This document shows, one piece after another, positions 34,335 to 42,735 of a DNA stretch of 64,000 nucleotides. A program made the translations under genes and the position numbers. Each line of letters begins with the position of its first letter. Positions within the stretch are counted from its first letter, which is position 1. A model generated the notes under the pieces. It made no database searches. It worked only from the letters and a program-made list of their open reading frames with translations, and was not told where the DNA came from. The stretch is from Parafrigoribacterium_A soli (GTDB taxonomy: Bacteria; Actinomycetota; Actinomycetes; Actinomycetales; Microbacteriaceae), in NCBI RefSeq assembly GCF_040227235.1, contig NZ_JBELNZ010000004.1, positions 1 to 64,000 of the forward strand, given 5' to 3'.

Positions 34335-34742
34335 TCAGCCCTCGAGGCCCTTTTGCTCGCGGCGGGCGCGCAGCTCGGCCTCGAGTTGGCGGATGCGCTC
34401 GGCCTTCTCGTACGAGGCGATCTCACGGTCGAGTGCCGCCAACTCCGCCTCCGTATTGCGCACGCCGAAGCTCCCCGGCGTCACCGCTTCGAGTGGAGCG
34501 GCGGGGGCGTCCGCCTGTCGTCGTGCATCGGTCGATGCGGTCGGAGTCACGGGGCGCGCGTAGTCGCGGCCGACCGCGAACCACAGGATGGAACCCACGA
34601 GCGGCATCAGGATGACGATGATGATCCAGAACACCTTCGGCAGGTGCTTGATGCGCCACTCCTCCGCGGTGATGATGTCCACGAGCGCGCCGACCAGCAC
34701 GATGAGCGTCAGCAGCGGCAGCACGAGGTACATGAGCAGCAT
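34335..34742 (-). CDS. PLDc_N-domain membrane protein
   Basis: 135 residues. Two N-terminal membrane helices (about 3-22 and 36-55) surround VDIITAEEWRIKHLPKVFW, the PLDc_N (phospholipase D-nuclease N-terminal) signature. After a low-complexity linker, the last 50 residues form a charged coiled coil (RNTEAELAALDREIASYEK). There is no catalytic PLD domain. It has no assigned function; such stand-alone proteins are common in actinobacteria. Confidence 0.8.
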   Translation of the reverse strand: MLLMYLVLPLLTLIVLVGALVDIITAEEWRIKHLPKVFWIIIVILMPLVGSILWFAVGRDYARPVTPTASTDARRQADAPAAPLEAVTPGSFGVRNTEAELAALDREIASYEKAERIRQLEAELRARREQKGLEG

Positions 34743-34785
34743 CCTAGGGACACTTGGGGCGGATGACGAGCGTGGCGGCGGACCT

Positions 34786-35805
34786 CTAGAGCGCTCGAAG
34801 CCGAGGAGCGAGGTCGCGCTCGAAGAGTTCGAGAAAGCGGCGCTGGTCGAGTCCGGGTGCATGGAACACGAGGTGGTTGAGGCCCGCGTCGACGTACTTC
34901 TTCACGTCCGCCACCACCGCGTCTGGATCTGAGCCGACGATGAAGCGCGAGGCGATCTGCTCGATCGGCAGCGCATCCGCCGCCTGTTCCATCTCGATCG
35001 GATCGTGGATGTCGTGCTTCTGTTCCTTGCTAAGGGCGAGCGGTGCCCAAAAGCGGGTGTTCTCGAGCGCGGTCTCGTAGGAGGTGTCGTAGCTGAGCTT
35101 GATCTCGATCATGCGGTCGATCTCGTTGGCGTCGCGGCCCGCCTTCTCGGCACCCTCCTGCACGGAGGGGATGAGCTGCTCGGTGTAGAGCTCCATGCCC
35201 TTGCCCGAGGTGCAGATGAAGCCGTCTCCCGCGCGTCCCGCGTATCTGGCGACCATCGGGCCGCCGGCGGCGATGTATACCGGAACCGGTACGTCCGGGC
35301 GATCGTAGATGGATGCGCCGTGCGTGGAGTAGTACTCGCCCTGGAAGTCGACGCGATCCTCCGTCCAGAGCTGGCGCATGAGCTTCACCGACTCGCGCAG
35401 CCGGGCGAAGCGCTCCTTGAACTCGGGCCAGTCCTGCTCGCCCGCACCGCGGAATCCGGTCGCGATCTCGTTGAGCGCCTCGCCGGATCCGACCCCGAGC
35501 ATGATGCGCCCGGGGTACAGGCACCCCATGGTCGCGAAAGCCTGGGCGATCACGGCCGGGTTGTAGCGGAATGTCGGCGTCATCACCGAGGTGCCGATCT
35601 GCACGGTGCTCGTGCGCTCCCCCACCGCCGCCATCCAGGCGAGCGAGAACGGTGCGTGGCCGCCCTCGTGCCGCCACGGCTGGAAGTGGTCGCTGACGGC
35701 GACGCTCTCCATGCCGTGCGCCTCGGCCGCCACCGCGATCTCCACGAGCTCACGCGGGTCAAACTGTTCTGCGGATGCCTTGTAGCCGAGCTTCAGGGGG
35801 AGCAT
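34786..35805 (-). CDS. fgd: F420-dependent glucose-6-phosphate dehydrogenase FGD
   Basis: 339 residues. Near-identical blocks to mycobacterial FGD1 are visible: LKLGYKASAEQFDPRELVE, VSDHFQPWRHEGGHAPFSL, TPTFRYNPAVIAQAFATMG, AGDGFICTSGKG and LNHLVFHAPGLDQRRFLELF. It reduces F420 using glucose 6-phosphate and supplies F420H2 to LLM and other F420 enzymes. The F420-interacting His in SDHFQPW is kept. Separated from coaD by a short gap containing a repeat fragment. Confidence 0.95.
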   Translation of the reverse strand: MLPLKLGYKASAEQFDPRELVEIAVAAEAHGMESVAVSDHFQPWRHEGGHAPFSLAWMAAVGERTSTVQIGTSVMTPTFRYNPAVIAQAFATMGCLYPGRIMLGVGSGEALNEIATGFRGAGEQDWPEFKERFARLRESVKLMRQLWTEDRVDFQGEYYSTHGASIYDRPDVPVPVYIAAGGPMVARYAGRAGDGFICTSGKGMELYTEQLIPSVQEGAEKAGRDANEIDRMIEIKLSYDTSYETALENTRFWAPLALSKEQKHDIHDPIEMEQAADALPIEQIASRFIVGSDPDAVVADVKKYVDAGLNHLVFHAPGLDQRRFLELFERDLAPRLRAL

Positions 35806-35848
35806 GTGTCTATCCTCGCACTCGCAGCGTCGGCGCGTCGGGCGCGCC

Positions 35849-35869
35849 GTTCGACAGGCTCAGGGAACC
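35849..35869. repeat. Interspersed repeat fragment before fgd
   Basis: GTTCGACAGGCTCAGGGAAC, with a final C, shares its TCGACAGGCTC core with the repeats inside mutM (609-637). It occupies the gap between the fgd start and the coaD stop. Confidence 0.5.
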
Positions 35870-35870
35870 A

Positions 35871-36362
35871 CTACGACCGGCTAGGAGTCTGTAGGAACTC
35901 GGCCACCGCGCGCGGAACGTAGGGGCTCACGTCGCCGCCGAGTGCGGCGACCTGCCGCACCAAGCTGCTCGAGACGTGCGCGTGGGCCGGGTCGGTGAGC
36001 ACGAAGACGGTCTCGACGCCCGCAAGGTCGCGGTTCACGATCGCCATCGGCGTCTCGTAGGCCACGTCGATCTGCGAGCGCACGCCCTTGACGAGAACGT
36101 GCGCGCCGACATCCGTGCAGTAGTCGACGAGTAGGCCGACGCTCCAGGAGGTGACGTGGATGTTGCCGGACAGCTTCGCCTCGGCGATCGACTTCTCGAT
36201 GAGTGAGACCCGCTGCGCAACGGGGAGCAGGGCGGTCTTGTCGGGGTTGTGCACGACGAGCACGTGCAGTTCGTCAAAGATGCCCGAAGCTCGCTCGATG
36301 ACATCGAGGTGACCCAGAGTGACCGGGTCGAACGACCCAGGAACGACCGCGATCCTGTTCAT
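35871..36362 (-). CDS. coaD: Phosphopantetheine adenylyltransferase CoaD
   Basis: Penultimate enzyme of coenzyme A synthesis. It has 163 residues, nucleotidyltransferase motif VVPGSFDPVTLGHLDVI at the N-terminus, KGVRSQIDVAYE and the C-terminal HVSSSLVRQVAALGGDVS. It follows recG by about 50 bases on the same strand. In relatives I expect yceD-rpmF directly downstream; here the next genes are fgd and other accessory genes. Confidence 0.97.
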   Translation of the reverse strand: MNRIAVVPGSFDPVTLGHLDVIERASGIFDELHVLVVHNPDKTALLPVAQRVSLIEKSIAEAKLSGNIHVTSWSVGLLVDYCTDVGAHVLVKGVRSQIDVAYETPMAIVNRDLAGVETVFVLTDPAHAHVSSSLVRQVAALGGDVSPYVPRAVAEFLQTPSRS

Positions 36363-36414
36363 GCGTCCAGCCTATCCGGTGGGTGGGGTCGCTTCCTGAA
36401 CGTGGCCGGTCGCG

Positions 36415-38622
36415 TCAGTTCTTGGCGAGGAAGTCGCGCGAGGTCTCGTCGAGGCGGCGATCGAGCGCCTCCCGCAGTGCCGGATGCCGCCCCAGCGTCG
36501 GATCGTCCGCCAGCACCTGCTGGGCGAGTTCCCGGGCCTCGGTGATGAGCTCGCCGTCTTTCGCGACGCGCAGCAACCGCAGCGACGACCTCCCGCCGGA
36601 CTGGGTACTGCCGAGCACGTCGCCCTCCTGACGCAGCTCGAGGTCCTTCTGCGCGAGCTCGAAGCCGTCGAGCGTCGACGCCACGGCCTCCACCCGCTCG
36701 CGCGCGAGCGACTCGGGCTCAGCTGCGGTGACGAGCAGGCAGAGTCCGGGCACGCCACCGCGACCGACCCGGCCACGCAGCTGGTGCAACTGCGAGACGC
36801 CGAAGCGGTCGGCATCCATCACCACCATCGCCGAGGCGTTCGGCACGTCGACGCCCACCTCGATCACCGTGGTCGCGACGAGCACGTCGATCTCGCCAGC
36901 GGCGAAGGCGCGCATGAGCGCATCCTTCTGCTCGCTCGGCAGCCTGCCGTGCAGCGCCTCGATGCGGGCGGATGCCAGCAGCGGGTTCGCGCGCAACTCG
37001 GCCAGCAGCTCGGTGACGTTCGCGGTCGCAGCGTGACCGATCGCAACCTGTCCAGCGGCCCCGGACGTCTTGCGCGCCGCGGGCGCCTCGGCCGACTCCG
37101 CGACTTGGCCATCGTCCAACTCTACCCCCGGGTCCGCCGGGTCGATCGCGGGCGCGACGACGAAACCCTGACGCCCGCGAGCGAGTTCCTCTGCGAGCCG
37201 CTCCCAGACCCGGCTGACCCAGCCCGGCTTCTCGGCCAGCGGCACGACGAAGGTCTCGATGCCCTGTCGACCGGCCGGCAACTCGGCGATCGTCGAGATG
37301 TCGAGGTCGCCGAAGACGGTCATCGCCACCGTGCGCGGGATCGGCGTCGCGGTGAGCACGAGCACGTGCGGCGGGGTCGAGCCCTTGCGGCGCAGGGTCT
37401 CCCGCTGCTCGACGCCGAAACGATGCTGCTCGTCGACGACGACCAATCCGAGGTCGAAGAAGCCGACGGCATCCGACAGCAGTGCGTGGGTGCCGACAAT
37501 GATGCTCGCACCACCGGACACCGCGGCGAGCAGCGCCTTCTTGCGCTCGGCGGTCGAGAGTTGCCCGGTGAGCAGGGTCGGTCGCAGTCGGGCGGCGAGA
37601 TCCGGCCCCAGAGTCTTCACGATCGACCGCAGGTGCTGTCCCGCGAGCACCTCCGTCGGGGCGAGCAGCGCGGACTGCCCGCCGGACTGCGCCACCGCGA
37701 GCATCGCCCGCAGCGCGACGAGGGTCTTGCCCGAGCCGACCTCGCCCTGCACGAGACGGTTCATCGGCGCGTTGGACTCGAGGTCGGCGGTGATCTCCTC
37801 GCCCACCCGCGACTGGTCGCCGGTGAGGTCGAAGGGCAGCGCCGCGTCGAATCCGTGCAGCAGCGCTCCTCCGACCCGCGGCGTCGCCTCGCTCTCGCGA
37901 AGCAGCTGCCGCTGTTGCAGCAGCGCGGACTGCAGCACGAACGCCTCCTGAAAGCGCAGTGCCTTGCGCGCCGCGCCCCAGTCGGAGTCCTTCTGCGGGC
38001 GGTGAATTAACTCGACCGCCTTGGAATAGCTCATCAGCTTGCGGGAGGCGCGCACGGCATCCGGAACCGGGTCGTCGAGAACGGGCAGCGTGTCGAGCAC
38101 CACGCCGATCGCCTTCTGCAGTTGCCACGAAGCGACGGAGGCGGTGGCCGGGTACAGGGGAATCGGCATCTCCGCCCATGCCCGAGCCTCGTCATCGCTG
38201 CGGTCCGCGTCTGGTTCGAACAGCTCGTAATCGGGGTGTGCGAGCTGCCTGGTGCCCTTGTAGTCGCCGACCTTGCCCGCGAAGATGCCGCGAGCGCCCG
38301 GCACGAGTTCGCTGCGGCGCCAGGCCTGGTTGAAGAAGGTGAGGGTGAGGATGCCCCTGCCGTCGCTGATCCGCACCTCGAGGATCGAGCCGCGCTTGGC
38401 ACGCATCGGGCGCTCCTGCACCGCGAGCACCTCGGCCACGATCGTGACGCTCGACTCGAGCTGCAACTCGCTGAGCGCGGTCAGCTCGCCACGGCGCGCG
38501 TACCGCCGCGGATAGTGACTGAGCAGATCGCCGACGGTGACGAGCCCGAGCCCCTTCTGGAACGCCGCGGCCGTGCGCGCTCCGAGCGCTGTGGACAGCT
38601 TGGCGTCGAGAGGCGAGGTCAC
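36415..38622 (-). CDS. recG: ATP-dependent DNA helicase RecG
   Basis: 735 residues. The N-terminal wedge/OB domain (about 1-170) is followed by two RecA-like helicase domains: motif I VQGEVGSGKTLVAL, DEAD-type motif II VVVDEQHRFGVEQRE, motif III LTATPIPRT and motif VI HQLRGRVGRGG. It remodels stalled replication forks and Holliday junctions. A somewhat polar insert (about 500-540) between motifs IV and V is variable in this family. GTG start at 38622. Confidence 0.96.
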   Translation of the reverse strand: MTSPLDAKLSTALGARTAAAFQKGLGLVTVGDLLSHYPRRYARRGELTALSELQLESSVTIVAEVLAVQERPMRAKRGSILEVRISDGRGILTLTFFNQAWRRSELVPGARGIFAGKVGDYKGTRQLAHPDYELFEPDADRSDDEARAWAEMPIPLYPATASVASWQLQKAIGVVLDTLPVLDDPVPDAVRASRKLMSYSKAVELIHRPQKDSDWGAARKALRFQEAFVLQSALLQQRQLLRESEATPRVGGALLHGFDAALPFDLTGDQSRVGEEITADLESNAPMNRLVQGEVGSGKTLVALRAMLAVAQSGGQSALLAPTEVLAGQHLRSIVKTLGPDLAARLRPTLLTGQLSTAERKKALLAAVSGGASIIVGTHALLSDAVGFFDLGLVVVDEQHRFGVEQRETLRRKGSTPPHVLVLTATPIPRTVAMTVFGDLDISTIAELPAGRQGIETFVVPLAEKPGWVSRVWERLAEELARGRQGFVVAPAIDPADPGVELDDGQVAESAEAPAARKTSGAAGQVAIGHAATANVTELLAELRANPLLASARIEALHGRLPSEQKDALMRAFAAGEIDVLVATTVIEVGVDVPNASAMVVMDADRFGVSQLHQLRGRVGRGGVPGLCLLVTAAEPESLARERVEAVASTLDGFELAQKDLELRQEGDVLGSTQSGGRSSLRLLRVAKDGELITEARELAQQVLADDPTLGRHPALREALDRRLDETSRDFLAKN

Positions 38623-38653
38623 CCTCCGAGGCTACCGGCGACCGCCCACCCTG

Positions 38654-38738
38654 TCGGAAATTCAGGACAACGGTCGCCGTTGCGCGTCGAATCGCGCCCC
38701 CGTCGCCACAGCCACGGCCAAAGTCCTGAGTTTCCGAA
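38654..38738. repeat. Palindromic element copy 2, between recG and rsmD
   Basis: 85 bases with ends TCGGAAATTCAGGACAA and AGTCCTGAGTTTCCGA that are near-inverted repeats of one another. They match, in opposite orientation, the ends of the element inside mutM (897-979). It lies in the divergent promoter gap of recG and rsmD. Confidence 0.75.
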
Positions 38739-38774
38739 AGAGCGGGGCGAGTGCAGCCGGTAGCGTTGAGCGCG

Positions 38775-39341
38775 ATGACACGCATAATCGCCGGATTCGC
38801 CGGTTCGCTCACGCTCGCGGTGCCGCGTTCCGGCACGCGTCCCACGAGCGATCGCGTGCGCGAAGCCATCTTCTCGGCGCTCGAGTCGCGCGATCTCCTC
38901 GCCGGCGCGAGCGTGGTCGACCTCTACGCGGGTTCTGGTGCGCTGGGGCTCGAGGCGGCATCCCGCGGCGCCGCGAGCGTCACGCTCGTCGACAACGGCC
39001 AGCCCGCCGTGCGCGCGGCCCGCGAGAACGCGAGACTCGTCGGCCGCAGCGCGCCAGCGGGCATGGGGCCAAGGATCGCGGTCGTGGCCCAGTCGGTGCA
39101 GTCCTTTCTCGATGCGGCGAGCACCGAGTGGACCATCGCGCTCCTCGACCCGCCCTACGAGCTCGATGACACCCAGTTGCGACGCAACCTCGAGGCGCTG
39201 GCGCCGCGGCTGGCACCGGATGCGGTGGTCCTGGTCGAACGCAGCAGCCGTTCCGCAGAACCCGGCTGGCCCGACGGCATCGAGCTCGACCGCCGCAAGG
39301 ATTATGGCGACACCACTCTGTGGTGGGCGCGCCGCTCCTGA
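38775..39341 (+). CDS. rsmD: 16S rRNA (guanine-966 N2)-methyltransferase RsmD
   Basis: 188-residue class I methyltransferase. Sequence MTRIIAGFAGSLTLAVP leads to the substrate motif TRPTSDRVREAIFSAL, SAM motif VVDLYAGSGALGLEAASRGA and catalytic DPPY in ALLDPPYELDD. An ATG eight codons upstream is open, but the family begins at the Met chosen here. Plus strand, against the surrounding minus-strand block, with its end 6 bases from thiL. Confidence 0.95.
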   Translation: MTRIIAGFAGSLTLAVPRSGTRPTSDRVREAIFSALESRDLLAGASVVDLYAGSGALGLEAASRGAASVTLVDNGQPAVRAARENARLVGRSAPAGMGPRIAVVAQSVQSFLDAASTEWTIALLDPPYELDDTQLRRNLEALAPRLAPDAVVLVERSSRSAEPGWPDGIELDRRKDYGDTTLWWARRS

Positions 39342-39347
39342 GCGGAG

Positions 39348-40340
39348 CTAGCCGCGGCCCCCGTCCCAGCCGGTGTACGGGTCCCAGCCGCCCGGCGCGT
39401 AGGGTTCGCCGTCGAGGCTGATCCCGGCGCCGTCGACCACCACGCCCACCGCACGAAACCCGCCGGGGAACGACGCGTCGGGCGGGAAGGTTGCGAGCAG
39501 CGAGTGGTCTTCACCGCCGTCGAGAGCGAGCTCGGGCGAGGCGCCGAGCAGCACACTCTTGAAGTCGAGACCGACGCCGCTGGCGCGCGCGAGCCGTGCG
39601 GCATCGAGCGCGAGTCCGTCGCTAAGGTCGAGCATGGCGGTCGCTCCCGCGAGCGCGGCGGCGACCCCGTCCGCGATCGGTGGGCGCGGGGCCAGTTGCG
39701 CCTCGGTCTGGTCACGCAGCCCGGCCGCGAGCGACGCGGACGGCTCGCCCGCCGCATCCGTCGCGTACTGAAAGAGCAGCCGCAGAGCGAAAGCCGCCTC
39801 GCCGAGCACGCCCGAGACCGCGACGACATCGCCCGGCCGGGCGCCGGAGCGCAGCACCGCATCCCGACCCTCGAGGTCGCCGAACGCCGTCACCGCGATC
39901 GTCAGCGTCGGTGATACCGAGAGGTCACCACCGACGATGCCGCAGCCCAGCGCGAGCTCGGCGCAGGCATCCCGAAAGCCGTCGGCGATCCCCTCGAGCA
40001 GCGAGACCGGCGAGTCGGCGGGGGCGGCGATCGCGACCACGAGGGCGGTCGGCACGGCACCCATCGCCGCGACATCCGAGAGGTTGGAGGCCGCGGCCTT
40101 CCAGCCGAGGTCGTGCGGTGTCGACCACGCGAGTCGAAAGTCGGGGCCGTGGATCATCATGTCTGTCGTCACGACGAACCGTCCGTCGGGCGCGGCCACC
40201 ACGGCAGCGTCGTCACCCGGTCCGAGCAGGGCGGATGCCGCATCCGGCAGCCGGGGAAAGATGCGGCCCAGCGTCGCCGACTCCCCTATCGCCCCGAGCG
40301 TATCGGCGCCCCTGGAACCCGGCCCTTCAGCATCCGTCAT
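39348..40340 (-). CDS. thiL: Thiamine-monophosphate kinase ThiL
   Basis: Phosphorylates thiamine phosphate to the active diphosphate. It has 330 residues, with ATP/Mg motifs GPGDDAAVV near residue 40, TTDMMIHGPDF, KAAASNLSDVAAMGA and GCGIVGGDLSVSP, and the C-terminal half AMLDLSDGLALDAARLA and LDGGEDHSLLATF. Divergent from a DUF3515 lipoprotein gene (24-base gap). Confidence 0.95.
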   Translation of the reverse strand: MTDAEGPGSRGADTLGAIGESATLGRIFPRLPDAASALLGPGDDAAVVAAPDGRFVVTTDMMIHGPDFRLAWSTPHDLGWKAAASNLSDVAAMGAVPTALVVAIAAPADSPVSLLEGIADGFRDACAELALGCGIVGGDLSVSPTLTIAVTAFGDLEGRDAVLRSGARPGDVVAVSGVLGEAAFALRLLFQYATDAAGEPSASLAAGLRDQTEAQLAPRPPIADGVAAALAGATAMLDLSDGLALDAARLARASGVGLDFKSVLLGASPELALDGGEDHSLLATFPPDASFPGGFRAVGVVVDGAGISLDGEPYAPGGWDPYTGWDGGRG

Positions 40341-40364
40341 GCATCAAACGCTAGCCTGAAAGCA

Positions 40365-40895
40365 ATGAACCCGAGACTCGTCCGCGCCGCGATGGCTGCC
40401 GCGGCGCTGCCACTGCTCCTCGCCCTCAGCGCGTGCGCGCCCACCGTAGCACTCAAGCCGGCGGCCGACGCCACCAATCCGAAGTGTGCGGACGTGATCG
40501 TGCACCTGCCCGGTTCCGTGGCCGACCAGTCGCTGCGAGACACGGATGCGCAGGCGACGGGCGCCTGGGGCGATCCGGCTGCGGTCATCCTGCGCTGCGG
40601 CGTGACGCCCCCCGGGCCCACGAGCTCGCAGTGCGCCACGGTCAAGGGCATCGACTGGGTCGTCGACGATACGAAGAAGCCGGTCTACACCTTCACCACC
40701 TACGGTCGCACGCCGGCCGTGCAGGTCGTCGTCGACTCGAACCTCACCAACGGCCAGGGCACCATCGTGCTCGATCAGCTCTCGAACGCCATCAGCTTCA
40801 TCAAGCAGTCATCCAAGCACAAGTGCGAGAGCGTGCTGGGCAGCGGCCTCGGAGGCGAGTCCGAGGTGGTTCCCGCACCGACACCGACGCCATGA
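40365..40895 (+). CDS. DUF3515 family lipoprotein
   Basis: 176 residues with a signal peptide and lipobox LSAC (Cys near residue 24). The exported domain has VKGIDWVVDDTKKPVYTFTTYGR, characteristic of DUF3515, and ends in a Pro/Thr tail. The function is unknown; the gene is commonly next to thiL and ddl/gpsA in actinobacteria. Convergent with gpsA. Confidence 0.85.
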   Translation: MNPRLVRAAMAAAALPLLLALSACAPTVALKPAADATNPKCADVIVHLPGSVADQSLRDTDAQATGAWGDPAAVILRCGVTPPGPTSSQCATVKGIDWVVDDTKKPVYTFTTYGRTPAVQVVVDSNLTNGQGTIVLDQLSNAISFIKQSSKHKCESVLGSGLGGESEVVPAPTPTP

Positions 40896-40902
40896 TCGGT
40901 CG

Positions 40903-41940
40903 CTAGGACTCCGGCTGCGGGTCGGCGTCGTCCGTGGTGAGGTGCGGCGCGATGTCGCGCGGGTCCATCGTGCCCGCGAGCACCTCGCCCACCTGCGACA
41001 CGATCGGCATCGCGACACCCTTGGCCGCCGCAAGTTCCAACACCGGCGCGACGGATGCGAGCCCCTCCGCCGTCTGGTTCATCTGCCTGACAACGTCCGC
41101 GAATCCGTAGCCCTGCCCGAGCAGTCGGCCCGCGGTGTTGTTGCGCGACAGGGGCGACTCGCAGGTGGCGATGAGGTCGCCGAGGCCGGCGAGGCCGGCG
41201 AGCGTCTCCGGACGACCGCCATAGGCGACCGCGAAGTCCGTGATCTCCACGAGCCCGCGGGTGATGATCGAGGCCTTGGTGTTCTCGCCGTAGCCGACGC
41301 CGTCGACGATGCCGATAGCCACAGCTATGAGGTTCTTGAGCACGCCACCGAACTCGGTGCCGATGACATCCGTATTCACGAAGGAGCGGAAGTAGGGGTT
41401 GGTCGCGGCGATGGCCACCCGGGTCGCGGTGTCCATGCTCTCGGAGGAGACGACGGCAGCGGTCGGCTGCTCCTTGGCGATCTCGAGGGCGAGGTTCGGC
41501 CCGGAGATCACGGCGACGCGCTCGGGGTCGATGTGGAGCTCCTGCTCGATGACCTCGGTCATCCTGAGTGCGGTGCCGCGCTCGATGCCCTTCATGAGGC
41601 TCACGAGGATGGCGTCGCGCGGAATCAGCTCCCGCACGATGCGCAGGTTCTCGCGCAGCGACTGGCTCGGCACAGAGAGGAAGACGATCTCGGCGGCGTC
41701 GAGCACGTCGGGCAGCATCGCGCTCGACCAGAGGTTGCGCGGCAGATTGATGCCGGGGAGGTAGTCGCTGTTGCGTTTGCTCTGGGAGATCTCGCGGGCG
41801 AGTTCCGCGCGCCGCGACCAGAGCGCGACATCCGAACCGCCGTCGGCGAGCACCTTGGCGAAGGTGGTGCCCCAGCTGCCAGCGCCCAGCACGGCGGCGC
41901 GCCGCACCCCCGGGGCCGACACGGGGATCGGCATGGTCAT
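40903..41940 (-). CDS. gpsA: NAD(P)-dependent glycerol-3-phosphate dehydrogenase GpsA
   Basis: 345 residues. Dinucleotide motif AAVLGAGSWGTTFAKVLADGG lies near the N-terminus; IVFLSVPSQSLRENL, SGPNLALEIAKEQPTA, the catalytic Lys in GGVLKNLIAVAIG, and GLAGLGDLIATCESPLSRN also fit. It supplies sn-glycerol 3-phosphate for phospholipids, in line with the adjacent plsC. ATG 41940 was chosen; a TTG four codons upstream would overlap the plsC stop. Confidence 0.95.
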   Translation of the reverse strand: MTMPIPVSAPGVRRAAVLGAGSWGTTFAKVLADGGSDVALWSRRAELAREISQSKRNSDYLPGINLPRNLWSSAMLPDVLDAAEIVFLSVPSQSLRENLRIVRELIPRDAILVSLMKGIERGTALRMTEVIEQELHIDPERVAVISGPNLALEIAKEQPTAAVVSSESMDTATRVAIAATNPYFRSFVNTDVIGTEFGGVLKNLIAVAIGIVDGVGYGENTKASIITRGLVEITDFAVAYGGRPETLAGLAGLGDLIATCESPLSRNNTAGRLLGQGYGFADVVRQMNQTAEGLASVAPVLELAAAKGVAMPIVSQVGEVLAGTMDPRDIAPHLTTDDADPQPES

Positions 41941-41948
41941 GAGGTTGC

Positions 41949-42728
41949 TCAAAAGCGTCCGATCTCAGACTGGTCGTGCTGGCTGGGGTCCCACAGCACC
42001 GTGGGTGCCGGCTCGCCGCGCAGGTCCGCGAGCAGAGCGGCGATGTCGCGCATCAGCACCGCGGTCGCCTCATTGAGTGTTGCGCTGTCGATCTTGCGCC
42101 CGGCGAACGCCGAGAGGTCGACCGGGTCGCCGATCTTGGCGTGGATGGTCTTCGGCGGGAAGACGCTGATGCGCTTGCCGTAGCGCGGCATGACGGCCTG
42201 CGTGCCCCAGTGCGCCATTGGGATGAGCGGCACGCCGGCCTCCAGCGCCATCCGAACCGCTCCGGACTTGCCGCGCATGGGCCAAAGGTCGGGATCGCGC
42301 GTGAGCGAACCCTCGGGGTAGATGATCACCGCGCGGCCGCTCTCGGCGAGCTTTTTGGCCGCGGCGAGCGGATCACTCCCGCGCACCGCGCCGGCCCGCT
42401 CGACCGGGATCTGGCCGGACTTGCGCAGGAACCAGCCGAGCACGGGAACCTTGAACAGGGAGGCCTTGGCAAGGTAGCGCGGCGCACGGCCGAGGCGCCA
42501 CACGAAGATGCCGACCACCACCGGGTCGATCTCGCTGTAGTGATTGGGCGACAGGATGAACGCGCCCTGCTTCGGGAGCTTGTCGCCATCTTCGACGCGG
42601 TACCTCGCAATGAGATACATGAACGGCAGCACGAGTGCCGCGAGCACGCGGAAGACCGGTGTCTTTTCCGACTTCGGCTTCGGATGCTCGCCCGGCTGCT
42701 CTGCCGTGGGCTTGGGTTCGTCGGTCAC
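41949..42728 (-). CDS. plsC: 1-acyl-sn-glycerol-3-phosphate acyltransferase (PlsC family)
   Basis: 259 residues. One N-terminal membrane helix (VFRVLAALVLPFMYLIARY) is followed by the acyltransferase motif NHYSEIDP (His-x4-Asp), then GQIPVERAG and IIYPEGSLTRDPDLW. It makes phosphatidic acid from lysophosphatidic acid at the membrane. GTG 42728 lies 7 bases after the murA stop and gives a short polar lead of Pro/Lys-rich residues. In one run with murA and gpsA. Confidence 0.9.
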   Translation of the reverse strand: MTDEPKPTAEQPGEHPKPKSEKTPVFRVLAALVLPFMYLIARYRVEDGDKLPKQGAFILSPNHYSEIDPVVVGIFVWRLGRAPRYLAKASLFKVPVLGWFLRKSGQIPVERAGAVRGSDPLAAAKKLAESGRAVIIYPEGSLTRDPDLWPMRGKSGAVRMALEAGVPLIPMAHWGTQAVMPRYGKRISVFPPKTIHAKIGDPVDLSAFAGRKIDSATLNEATAVLMRDIAALLADLRGEPAPTVLWDPSQHDQSEIGRF

Positions 42729-42735
42729 TCGCCGG

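Noticed and set aside
36484..38010. 508-codon plus-strand frame opposite recG
   Set aside because: Composition is that of an antisense reading of recG; no recognisable domain and no initiation signal.
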